Position numbers and translations under genes: made by a program. A model generated the notes under the pieces. That model was not told the origin of the DNA, made no database searches, and was given only the letters and a program-made list of their open reading frames with translations. DNA of 64,000 nt from Parus major (taxonomy: Eukaryota > Chordata > Aves > Passeriformes > Paridae): the NCBI RefSeq assembly GCF_001522545.3, contig NC_031770.1, forward strand, positions 88,423,194 to 88,487,193. The letters are read 5' to 3'. Below are positions 1-12,800 of this stretch, piece by piece. Every line of letters starts with the position of its first letter. The stretch's first letter is position 1.

Positions 1-786
1 ATTTCAAACAGAAACTAGGAAGTTTACTTAGATTGTGCTCCCTTAAAAGGTTGTTCCTGCCTCAGGTAAGGGAGAGGCAATGAAGTCGTCAAACTTTAAG
101 CCATCAAATCCAAATACTCTACCATTACTGAAAAAACAAACACATTTATAAAAACAAAGCTGGTAAACTAACTGTACAGCCTGTGGTCCTGATTCTGACA
201 TTTATAATAAACTGGACAGAGACAAAATTATGGCCTATGAAGTGAGACCAGCCACAGGCAAGAGTTAGGCCACATGTTCCAACAACCCTGGGATCTAAGC
301 TTCTCTTTATAACAAGATTAGCCAGGCAAATGTGAGATTAATTAGAGTTTGCTATTTTTATCTGTTGCAAAGACCACATGAAAAAGTAAATAAAGACAAT
401 GACATTTTGTGACAAAAAAATAAATACAAGAACCAATTTAAGAAAAAAAACTAAACAACCAGGAACCCCAAAATACCTAGTAAGACCAGCCTACTAATTA
501 GGTAACAATTTTAAACAGCTAAATTGGAGAGACTTAGTCATCACCCCTTAGAAACAAATATGAAAAGGCTTAAAAAATTATTTTTATCAAACATAACACA
601 TTGCTGTGAATATGAATAAACTCCAGCTGTTCATCAGTATGACAGAGGACATCAGATTATTAATCTAACAGTTGCAGTTGAAGTGTTTAAAAGTGACACT
701 TCTGAACCCTTGTAAATAGATTAACAAGCTTCCATTTTTGTGAGCAGTTCTGATGGCATGATGTTAATGTACTGAAGTATCTTCAT
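1..786 (-). other. ZNF451: ZNF451 3' untranslated region (partial)
   Basis: The sequence after the ZNF451 stop is AT-rich with no coding signal. I find no AATAAA or ATTAAA on the minus strand before the window edge, so the UTR probably continues to the left. BAG2, the next gene in human, is not in view. Confidence 0.6.
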
Positions 787-857
787 TTACATTTCCTCGA
801 GGCTTCTTTTGATAGCTTCTTGCAGTTCTGCATCTTGCAGCTCTGCCTCTTGCAGTT
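787..857 (-). CDS. ZNF451: ZNF451 last coding exon (UIM tail and stop)
   Basis: Acceptor ATTTATGCAG, then in phase 1 the sequence reads ELQEAELQDAELQEAIKRSL and EEM, followed by TAA at 789-787. The end AIKRSLEEM corresponds to human AIRRSLEEM at the very C-terminus, so this is the authentic last coding exon. It fits the ubiquitin-interacting-motif consensus (acidic run, A-I-x-x-S-L-x-E). Three 15-base units precede the motif. Confidence 0.9.
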
Positions 858-3800
858 CTGCATAAATAAAAAAAGAATGTAATCTCAGACTGAAATTGGT
901 AACTAGCCATAAATACAGCTACCTTAATATTACTACATAAAGCATGAACTTACTTCTGTGGGCAATGCCAGTTGACTACAAAGTCCTTAAGAAACATGAA
1001 AATATTTTCTCTCCTTCTGTTTTATGCTATCTTTTCAACACTACAAAATATGGAAAACACCTCCACAACCTTTCACTGTATTAACCAGGAGCAGGCCAAT
1101 GACTAGTTTAAGACCATAATGCAACTATGTATTTACTGCTCAAAATAATATGAAGATTAGAACCCATATGTATGCACCAAGAAAACGAAGCATTAAAACA
1201 AAAAATATGCACACATAACAAGCCAAGAGGTTTCAGTATTTTCTTTCCAGTTTCTTATCCAGAGAGATGCCCATACCTACTGACTCAGCACCAGTGTTGT
1301 CATTCTTACTAAGTAGGCCAGACAAGTAGATAAAAAGTCATTATCAGCAATAAGAATAGTCTAGATCAGGGCTGTAACAGTTTTGTTGATGGGGAGGAAA
1401 ATCACATTGCACTCATCTGAGTTCTTAACCATCTCAAACAACTTTCATAATACTCAAAAAAGAAACTCTGTGCATTACATTCAGATTGTTTTGGGCACTA
1501 ACTGCTAGGTGTTAGTGCCCAAAAGTTGGTTTATTAGTTAGTTAGTTCAAATACCATAAATTTTACAAGGTGTGTACATAGAGCAAATATTAATATCAAT
1601 ATTATAGCTGGAAAAATTAAAGCAGCTTTCAGACACACTGTCATTCATGAATTATTTATCTTCTGCTTTAGGAGGACATAAGCACATCCTATTATAAAGA
1701 AAGATCTGTCTGTTCTTATGAAAAAAGAAACAGAATTTTAGAACTTTAATAATTGTTGGGCTGTTTTATGCAAGGCTGAGAACTGGAACAGAGATCATAT
1801 CACTGACTGCTCTCTCATGAATCTGGACTTTCCTGTAATATCCAGAACTACTGATAAAAGAGAGAAGCTTAAAGAAAAATATTACATGGTCACAGAAACA
1901 AACAAAGACAGAAAACCATTTGCAGACAACTGCTTGCCTTAAAGTATGTTATTTAGCTACTAAGTCTGTGCAAAAATGCAGAATAAGGTCCAAGCTGTGA
2001 CTCATCTGGAGTCAGATGCCTCTGCACTGCAGCACCAGAAGTGGGACCTCCTGAATGCACCACTCCACTGCTATCCCAGTACTAGGCGGGCCTGAATGCA
2101 CCAAACTTTCAGTTGCTGGAGATGAATGCTGGACATTTAACAACAGTATTTAGTAACAGTTGGTAAACTTACAAATTAATAAATTCTGCGAACATAAGAT
2201 TCAGTATTCAGTTTTATCAGTGAGCTTGTACAACTTTTTTTGTTTTTTTAGTTTCTTGTATTACCATCAGGTGGAGGGGCAGAATCAAGTCTGTCAACAG
2301 TAAATTATTTTCAAAGTACACCATGGTCAGTCACCAAAAATGCATGACTACATTGAACACCACCAGTAAGCTCAACAGCAAAAGGATGAAAACAATTTCA
2401 ATTAACGTAAGATAGGAACAGACAGATAATGAACAGAGAGATGTGATGCTGATTCAACCTTGTGCATAACTACAGGTCTTTTAGGAGACCAGAGTACTTT
2501 ATTGTGAAATGGTATCTAAGATTGAATTATTTATCAGAAGTTCAACCATTTAGTCAATAATTCTGCTCTGACACAACACAGTCATATTAAACTGGTACAA
2601 AGAGAACTCAGTCAAGTCTCTAATTGATTGGTACCCTGTGGTGCCAAATGAAATAGATTTTTAGTCTGCTAGCATACTTTTCAGGTTAGGATTTTTTTTT
2701 ATTTATAACTCATCACAGCATTCTTCACTACTCAAGACTGCCCAGCATAGTTTAGAGACGAATCCTAAGAGGTCACTTGCTGTAAAACTGATTTTAAGTT
2801 TAGTTTCAGGATCTTCCATAATTAATAATGCTCTTGAACACAGAAAAGTAAAAATTCCCAGACCTTCCTGTTTGTTTACTTCTTCTAAGCTCCGCTTCAC
2901 TGTTTCTTTCATATCTTCATCCTCTTCACTATCTGAACCTTAAATGCACAAATGAAATAAATTACACATTGCTTCTAATAAAGATATTAACAACCTCTTG
3001 CATTTCTCTTACTGTAACATCAACTTACTTGAAGATTACATTTGTTATGATCTAAAACAATCAAGATAAAAATTCATTCCAGTGGTAGCTGAAGACAGCA
3101 ACTCAAGAGACAGTTATTTTTCAGCTACCTTCTTCCCATAATCTAGAGGCAGATTGATTCAATTTTTAATTATGTTAAAGCAGTAACATGAAATAACAGC
3201 TGCAGAAACTACTGTATCTACTGCATTTGTAGGTTTTTTTGGGTAATATTCAGTTATTAAAAAATGACTCACTTTTTATAAATTACTCACTTTCTATAAA
3301 ATGCATCAAGGATTTAATTATGGGAAGAAGTGTCTTTGTGTGTCTCTGCCTACACACAACAGCAGCTGTATTTTATTGCCCAAATACTGCATTTGAACAA
3401 TGGGGTGCTAAAATTCAACAAAGCAGTGCAATTCAGGAGATGTTGCTGTTCAAGTCTTATATAAGCAGGAAGTTGATAGACTTGGTTTAATCTGTTAATT
3501 CATCACAACCCAGCCAAAACTGCACAGTCTTTCCCGTTCTTAGTAACACTCTTCACAAGGCTGGTTTCCAGCTCCAGAAGGATGGCTTTATTTTGAAGTG
3601 TCTAGTAAGGATTTGTGTACCTAAAGTGGTGTGGGGTTTGACTGGTTGGTTGGTTTAGTTGTTTGTTGGTTGATTTTTTTCCCCATTAAATAGAGAAGCA
3701 GTAACCAAGCCAATGAGTCATGTTAGGCATTCATTCTCCTCCTGCTACAGGCTATTGCTATTTTGGGAGATGGTCTCTGCAATGAGGTTAGCAATCAACA

Positions 3801-6800
3801 AAGTCTCCTACAGTCATACCAACTTAAAGAAGACAAGCAACTTAAAGGGAGAAGCACTCCCCTTAAAGTCATCACATTCATTAACACATCAGTGTACTTC
3901 TGATTACATTAACTAGCAAAGAACTTTCCGATATGGCCATCTCCTTTACTGACTGTTTGACTTCTGGCATTTTGAATTGCCCAACTTAGCTATTGCTGTT
4001 TTCAAGCCTCTTGACGCACAACCTGTTTGAGCAGAACCTCGCCGACTTTCCCAGTTCCAGGAATAAGAATTCCAACAGCTGGTGTCAAACAGTGATCAGA
4101 AGCCCAAAAAGATGCCAGAAATAGATAGATATACACTGCAGTTAAAATGGTGTTTCTCCACTCACTTGGCAGACTGACTGTGAACTCTTTTTGGAGCTGC
4201 CTACTATTTCTGAGCAGAAGAGATAGTAATTTTTACATAATTTTCCAAAGCAAAGCAAAATCCACACCCCCTCCTCCCCCAAAAGCAATCACTGCAATTA
4301 CTAATGAAAGGAAGGAAAAAGTGCAAAGAAAAGGCTTTTCCCAAGTGGCTTCTCCCTAATTAACTAGCCTTTTAATCTTCCAGCCTGGAAGACATGTCAG
4401 ACTGCCCTAAAAAGTTTTATAACTCTCAGAGGTGGAACAGTTGAAGCAATCACTCCCTAACTCAATTCTTGGTGTAAGTACACATGACACAAAAACACTT
4501 CCAGGGATGGGGCATCCACAGCTTTTCTGAGCAACTGGTCAGGTGCCTCACTACCTTCTGAGTAAAGAATTTCCTCCCACCATCTAATCCAAATCTTCCT
4601 TCTTTTAGTACAAAACCATTCCCCTTGCCACTATCTGCCCACATAAAAAGGCCCTATTTTTTAAAAGCCCCCTTTAAATACTGGAAGGCCACAATGAGGT
4701 CTCCTCAGAGCCTTCTCTTCTCCAAGCTGAACAACCACACTCTCAGCCTTTCTTTACAGCTCTCTGATCATCTTTGTAGCCTCCTCTGAACCCACCTGAA
4801 CAGGTCCATGTCTTTCTTGTGCTGAGGACCCCAGAAGAGAACATAGCAATACTGGTGGGGTTCCATGAGGGCAGAGTAGAGGGCAGAATACTCTCCCTTG
4901 ACCTGCTGGCAACTCCTCTTCTGAAGCAGCCCAGGATGCAGTTGGCCTTCTGGGCTGTGACTGTACACTTTGGCCCATGTCCAGCTTTTCATCCACGAGA
5001 ACCCCAAAGTCCTTCTCCACTGCTCTGTTCTGCATGCAGTTCTTCCCCCAGGCTGTACTCACGTCTGGAATTACCCTGACCCAGGTGGAGCACCTTGCAC
5101 ATGGCCTTGGTCAACTTCATGACATTCTCCTGGGCCCACTTCAAGTTTGTCCAGGTCCTCCTGGATGACATCCCATCCTTTAGGTGTGCAACTGCACTGC
5201 TCAGCTTCATGTCATCTGTGAAGCTACTGAGGGTGCCCTCCCTTCCACTGTCCATGTCACTCATGAAGAGATTGAAGAGCACCAGTCCCAAGACACTTGT
5301 CACCAGCCTCCATTTTGACACTGAGCCACTGACCACACCTCTCTGGCTATGTCCATCCAGTTATGTCCATCCTCCTTATCCACTGTCCATCTATCAAATC
5401 CACATCTCTCCAACCTGGAGATAAGGATGTCATGCGGGATGGTGTCAAGGCCTTACAGAAATCCAGGCAGACGACATCACAGCCTTCCCTTGTCAATCAT
5501 TACAGTTGCTCCATCCATAAAAGGCCACCAGACGGGTCAGACAATGTCACAGAATGGTGGAAATTGAAGGGACCTCTGGAAGTCATATTGTCCAACCTCC
5601 CAACTCGACTAGAATCATCTACTGCCCAGGACTATGTCCAGATAGCTTTTGACTAGTACTGAAAAGACAATGTAGTGGGGAGCTCCCATCTTGTTAGATA
5701 TGACCTTACCTATTAAAGTGAAAGGATCACCTTCCTGAACCTGCTGGCAACAATCTTCCTAATGCAGCCGAGAATACTGTTGGACCTCCTAGCCACCAGA
5801 GCACGCATTAGCTCATGGTCAACTTGGTGTCCACCAGGTCCTTCCCTACAAAGCCATTTCCCAGCTAGTTGACTCCTGGTCAGCATATATTGATGTTTGT
5901 GGCTGTTTCACCCCAGATGCAGAACTCTGCACTTCCCTTTGTTGAACTTCATGAGGTTCACTGTCAGCTGTCTGGAGTTTTAGTGCTACCCTATGGATAC
6001 CATTTGTTAACTCATTCAGAAACCCAGGAATTACTTAGCCAAAATATTTAGATCAGTACCCCACCCTTACCTTTGTTAGCAATCACATTTGGTATGTGTG
6101 GCCATGCTGTCTTTAAAATACTGCTTCCTTGGCTTCTAAAATATTTTCTTTATTCCTTTTTTCATATGCTCCTGGAGGATCCTTCCCAAATACTCTTCCC
6201 CAATACTTACTCCTCTAATCTCTGTTCATATTAAGGTAATATAATCTGTAAATGCAAATACACCTATGCCCTGCTGTGGGTTACCACCATACAAGACCTC
6301 TCTTCCTCCATGCAAAGCAAGCTTCACTCTATGTATCTCTGCCTACAGTTGCTCATTCAAGTGTAGGAGAAATGAAAATAAAGCTCTCAAGCTGCCACTC
6401 TCCTCCAATTGCATTTCTTGGATACTGTGGCCAATATAATGATGGTGACTCAGACTTTCATCTAACCTTTATCTTAGATTTCTCTCTCAAATTCAAAGCC
6501 AGATTTAAGCTAAACCTCAAAATTTTTTTTTTTGTATGATCTGAGTAGTGAGGTCGTCCTAGTTCATCTACTGACATACAATTATTGTTCAGGCTCATTA
6601 TCTTAGGTCTCAGTACATTGCTTTCTCCCTAGGGCATATACATACAAGAGATGCCACTGACATACCAAACCTAATAGTAACTTCCTGCTGTAGCTAAACA
6701 CAAGGTTACAACTGCAGGGTGATTTTCTTATCACTCTACTGCAAGAAGCTGTGGCTGCTACAATAAAAGAATATATTACTACAGAAACTATAATTCATTC

Positions 6801-9800
6801 ATGGTGCATCACTCTGCAGATGCTCGTGCCCTTCACATTCAGTTTCACATTCAGGGAAGTGGAGGCTGGAGGTTGTGACCTAACTTTAGTCATTTGCAAT
6901 CTGTGTTAACTAAAGGTTTGATGTAGTACTCACACTGGACCTCAAACAAGACCATACACAGACCGTCACCCATGAAAATCTTCACCATGGAGAAAGTAAA
7001 GCAACTATTCTCAATGTTGTCTATGAATTTGTTCTTCTGTCCTCTCAAATTCTTTTGTTGGCTGTATGTAAAACAAAAGCTTTTGGGCATAGTGGGAGAT
7101 AGGAAGCTTAGGACCATTCATTAAAATGAACTGAAATCCTGCTCTTCCAAACATAAAACCTCTCATGGAAGCCACATTTGGTAGTATTTAAACACACCTG
7201 GCAAGAGTAGCAGATTGAAAATGCAGGCTGGCAACTCCATTTGAGCACAGTGAAATGTACCTTATGGGTCAGAGAAAGAGGTACAGTGTCTGTTTGGCAG
7301 ACAACTACATTCAGCACACCACGGATTTTGACAGGCTCATGAGACAGACTGGCTCTTCAGAAAAAAGGACAAGAAATACTTCCAAAAATTTGCTCATATA
7401 ATTTAAAATAGTCTGTTTTACATAAGAGCTTGGTCACTGAAGGATCTCATTTGAACATAACCAGAAGAAATAGTCAAGCTAAGGGCATCAACTTACACAA
7501 AAATAGCCTGTTAACAAAAAAACTTGTGGTCTTCCTGTCAGTGTTCAGATGGATATGATGACCCCAACCTACCATCAGCTTTGCCGTCAACATCGTCCAG
7601 CAGTGTACTGGATGTCAACAAGTCCAAAAGTGCACTTTCAGCACACAGGGTATCATCAAGACATAATGGAATACTGGTATTTTTCTGCAAGCTGTAATTT
7701 TTTTTGTCATAAAGGAAAACATTGAAAACTCTTCTGCCCTTCCCAAACCACTGGGATAACATGCATGAAGCTCTTGTCATGTGTTGTGGCTTCAGCATAA
7801 AAACAAAAACATTGTTCATTTATGAACTCATATTTAGCAGCAGCAGAGAAAGAAAAGAAAGAATGTTTCCTACTGTTTCCATACCTCAAAGGATGTTCAA
7901 GCATCTCCTCAGCCAAGGGTTTCCTATAGTTACATACAGTCGGTATTGTATTGCAACATATGCAGAAAATTTTATTTTAAAATTAATACAGCACTACAGC
8001 TCCTATAGCAGTTGTGCTGGCAAAATGGTTCACAAGATGCACCTGTCAGATTGCCACATCCAAACACAACCCAGGTGCTCACAGAAGCTGATGATAGCTC
8101 TGTGAAGGTGATTTAGGGAAACAGCTTTTTCATTTTGCAGCTCATCCAATACCAACTACACAGTCTGATATTTTTCAACATGATTCTCGGTCCTGTTTCT
8201 CACTTACTTCTCTCTTCAGAATAATAGCCATAGGCTTGAGAAAGTCACAAAGCAAGCAATTCTTGTTTGCATTTCCTTATACTCAGCTGCTTTTCTGTAA
8301 CACATCAACAAGTTATACCAGCCTATGATAACACTGCATGACTTTCCATCTCAAGCCTCCAATACTGGTTTTGCCACATTAAGACTTACAAATGATGGCT
8401 GATGCTGCTGAGCCACACAGTATATGTGTGCTACGTGGTGGCTTTATATTTTTAAAGAAAAACTTTATAAACTCTTGTAATGACATCAACCCACAATGCA
8501 GCAAGTATAGGCCTATTACTAATGGTGAATTTTCTAATATTCTGTTTTAATACAGGATGGAGAGACAAAGGCAGCTCTTGCTGTCTGGGTCCCCCCCTTG
8601 CTGACACTGACTAACAAAGGGGACAATTCTGTTCCTTACAAGTTTGCTAAGGAATGCCAACAGCCAGAGGAATCATGTCATTCTATACATTTCCTGTTAA
8701 AGGATTTTTTTTTTAATGACCATATGTGTAACTTAAGTGGAATGTGTAATGAGCAGCCAGCCAGCAGGTAAAGGTTTGCAGCCTCCAGGTAGGGCCAATT
8801 ACCATAATAGTAAATATTAATGTAGTAAAAGACATTGAAAGAAGTGTTAAATTAAACTTAGAAACTTCTAATGCCTGAGGTGCCCAGAAAACTCTGTATG
8901 CACCCTTTCTGTATCAAAAGCACATAAATCAATTCCAGCTCACCATTTTTTTTTTTTAAACTATTTACTTATTTTTTTTCCATTTAATCAATCAATGCCG
9001 ATTCATCGTTCAGAGATAGCACTCCACTTTAATCTTCTTGGTGGAACAGCAGCACCATGTTATAGCTTTCATGAACATGTATCAAGACTAGAAGTGCAAT
9101 TTTTCAGAAAACAGTTTAGGGCTAATTCAGAAACAGCCTTCTGTAATACGCCCTGAATTTACAAACCTCCAAAGCTGCAACAAGAAGCCAGGAAACACAA
9201 AAATGTTTACAGAGAAATGTCAGGTCTTCTAGGAAAACAGCAAAATACTTTAAAATGCTGATAAGTATTAAAACTCATCTCAGCTCTGGTACCCTTTGCA
9301 TGAAATCAGCTGGCTCAATCCTCTTAGATTATCCTATATAAAACCAATGTGACCATTTTAGCATGCTGGCAACTTAAGAGAACTTAAAAACTTCCACTGA
9401 GATTTTTTTTCTCCAAATGGGTGTGTGAATCATGTGCCAGTGAAGACAATTATCAAATGACAGGAAGTAGCCAGGAGGTCAGAGTTAAAACAGAAGTATT
9501 TTGAAAAATAATGATGCTTTAGCAGGGTTACATTTGTTCAGACACAGCATAAATCAAACCAAACAGATCTGAGTAGAAATTGATGACTATGCACACTATG
9601 TGTACTTTAAACAGCTTCTCTTTAACTAGAAAGGAGTTTTCAGACTCAGACATCAGTTTGTCTCCTGCTGATGACAGAGTTTCTTATATTGAATAAAAAT
9701 GCTCAATTAAGTCTGTTTTCAAAACATGCCCAAGCATAATGATTTTCTCATCTATTACTCATTGAAATACCACTACAATACAAGAAGCACCAAGCAACAG

Positions 9801-12800
9801 TTTATGTTACCAGTGTAAGTGTTCCATTTTTTTATTGGAAAGAACTAAAAGTTTACTGGAAAAATTGTGTTTAATGTTTACTTTCTACCTTTTGTGGTAT
9901 CTGAAATGCTGTTTAGCAAGGCACACATCATGTCTCCTTCAATGTGGTGAGGATTCAGGATGCGAGCTGACCGCTGGGTCATTTTAAATTGGTTTTCCAG
10001 TTCCAGGAAGCTTTTGTCTCCAGAAAGAACAGTGAAAGGAATTTGCTTGGGCAGGTGCTCATCCAGACGACCAGCCTATACAAAACAAATGACTAGTGTT
10101 GAACAGAGACTGTGTTTTTATCTCACGGCATTTAGCTAGCTTTGTGCAAGACAGGTCTTCATTGGAAAGTTTTCTACAGCAATTTATTCCTGCCTTTATG
10201 ATCCAAGCCACATTACCCCACTGTGAAAAGCACTGTTTCAAAAGTTTGATGCTCATTTCTTATCCACATACAATAGATACTGGTGATGGCTACCAGAACA
10301 GTGCAGATGGAGTATGAAACAAATACCTAAAAAGCAGCATTTTAGAACTGTCTCCAGATAAAACAAGTCATCTCTGCAGACCATTTTAAGAGTAACATAA
10401 AAAGCATGATGAAACATAAAACCATTGTTGCAAAAATGTGCTTATGAAGTTAGATAGGTAGTAATTTATCTAACTCATAAAGCACTATATGGCCTCAAGC
10501 TGCACAAGGGGAGGTTTAGATTTTCACTGAAAAGGTTGCCAAGCATTGGAACAGGCTGCCCAGAGAAGCAATGGAGTCATCCACCATCCTTGGAAAAGTT
10601 CAGAAATCATGTGGATATGGCACTTGAGGACATGGCTTAATGACAGTGGTAGTGCTGGGCTGATGGCCGGATTTGATGATCTAGAAGGTCTTTTCCCAGA
10701 TTCCCATCCCTCACCTGCACATCCCCAACCGTGCCAAAGCCTAAAGTCTACCGAATAAAGGCACTGCTCTTTGTCAGCTCAAAAGGGTCTGTGGAACCAG
10801 ACCCATTCAACTCCATTGCAAAGATGGCTCGAGATCTGGGTTACTTGAAGAGAGACAAAGCAGTTACATGCAACTCTTAGGACAGAAACTGTAAGAAGTG
10901 TAGGTTTTCTATACTCTTCATCCCCTAACCAGCTCCCTTTCCCCCCCCTCCAATAGAGAGTTGTCCTATTCGGGCTAATTTTTAAGTCACTTCTTGACCA
11001 CCCAGTTCCACTCAGTCCAGGTTTATCATTCTTTATAGGGGACACAGAAGTCTCATGGAAAGAACCTAAAAATGTCATCTGCAATTAGTACTTAGCATCC
11101 ATAGCAGATGCCATCTGCTACCCTTCTCTGGGTACAGAACACAATAAAGCAAGCGTGCCCTAACTTACATGAACACAGAGAGCAAAGTCTGCTGCTTCTC
11201 TTCTGGTACTGCAACGTGGATGAAGAAAGAAACATCCAATCCTTTTAAGATAATTGTAAATTTTGCAATGTACTGGAGGCTTCCAGTTGCTGTATCCTCC
11301 TATATAATGAAGAGGAATAATATTAATAATAATAAAAATCAAACATGACAAACAAACAAACCATGGGTTTGGGCAGAAGCGCCTTTATGAATTAAAAATG
11401 CATAGAAGGTAAAAGCAAATATAAAACTGTTTTTAAAGACAGAATTTATTTTAACCAATGTGAAAGCTAAGGGAAACACATAACCCAAATCCCCCCAGCC
11501 CACTTGTTCTTTAGATAGAGGGCAAAAAAAAGTAGTTAGCCTGGTGCTACTCAATCAATTTTGTACTTTTTTTTTTCCCTTCAAATCCTGAAAAACTTAT
11601 CTTCTAGATATCATGTGATTTTAGACACAAGGATGTGTTTTTCTCCAGTTTGAAGCACAGTAATGGTTAATGTGCAGAATAAGAAGAGCTCTGTAAACAT
11701 AGTACAAGTAACAGAAATGCTTCTCTTAGGGAAACCTCTACCACAGGACTTACAGACTCAACATGGACCATAACTGCCTGAACTCATCAAAAAGTGGATC
11801 CAAGAACTGGATCAATAGCTGAAAGAAATGATACAGTCCTGACAAACCCAGGGATGAAGTCAAGGATGAGTAAAATGAGGCTACAACTGGGAAAAAAGTG
11901 CAGGAATTTTCTAAACAGTACACTAAGCATTTAGTTACAGGCTGAGAAAATAGATGGATAATAAAGATGAGCTGAGTGAAGTGCCTGCTACAGACAAAAC
12001 CAGTTCCAGACCGAAACAAGTTGTAAGGGAAAGAAGCAGAAAATCTCTCAAGAAGAGAGGAAAAACCAGAGGAGCTTACACCATAAAAACACATAAGACA
12101 CCATAAAAAAGCAAGCAAATGGAAGGACAATTTGACCACAGTTTTGTAACATTCCAATGGCTAGGAAATAATGGGTCTGCAACATGAGGGAAAACACATT
12201 TCTTTATCTGCTAGATGACAGAGTGGCTGGATATAAGAGGATTTTGAACAGAAAATGAAAGCAGCCATTGATGGCACTTCACGTGAGGATGTGGGAAACC
12301 AATGCTCAAGTAAACAGGCTAGAGAGGATGGTTTATGCCAACGTCCACCCACAGTCTGACAAAGAAAAGCAGGACTCAGTAGATTTCTCCTGTTTCCCCC
12401 CTGCCTTTTCAGCCTAATGGTAAGAGTATGATATCAAAAATTACTACAAAGATTTATTAAGAGTCTACACAGAAATGATTTAGTGGAACCTGTCTGTAAG
12501 AAAAAAATGCTATTTACAAGTTGTTCTTGTCTGCTGTGACAGCCCTCAGTCACTGCTATTTGGCAAAGACTTGTAATCACCAGCCCTGTTTTCTGGCTGC
12601 ATAAATGTACAATATAAGCATTTGACCAGGGCAGCTGAAAACAATGACTGACTTCTATTTATTTAGTTAGCCCACAAATGGATGAAAGACAATTGAGTAT
12701 CTGAAGACAGAAACAATATAGAGTCCAGACAATGCAATGGAAGAACTCAAAGTAAAGGCCATACTAGAAACAGGAATAATAGAAATAATGAAGATATACA

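Larger units (their letters stand above)
858..9888 (-). other. ZNF451: ZNF451 3' introns (between exons 12 and 15)
   Basis: Apart from candidate exons 13 and 14 and the CR1 fragments at 4.5-6.0 kb, this stretch is AT-rich intron. It holds a perfect 14-bp hairpin at 1,489-1,524. Nothing else recognisable was seen at 858-2,700, 2,940-4,490, 6,000-7,570 or 7,690-9,880. Confidence 0.6.

Noticed and set aside
9560..9680. Possible missing ZNF451 microexon reading DKLMSESENSFLVKEKLF on the minus strand
   Set aside because: It has the right phase, but the acceptor pyrimidine tract and the GTACAC donor are poor and it does not resemble the human residues.
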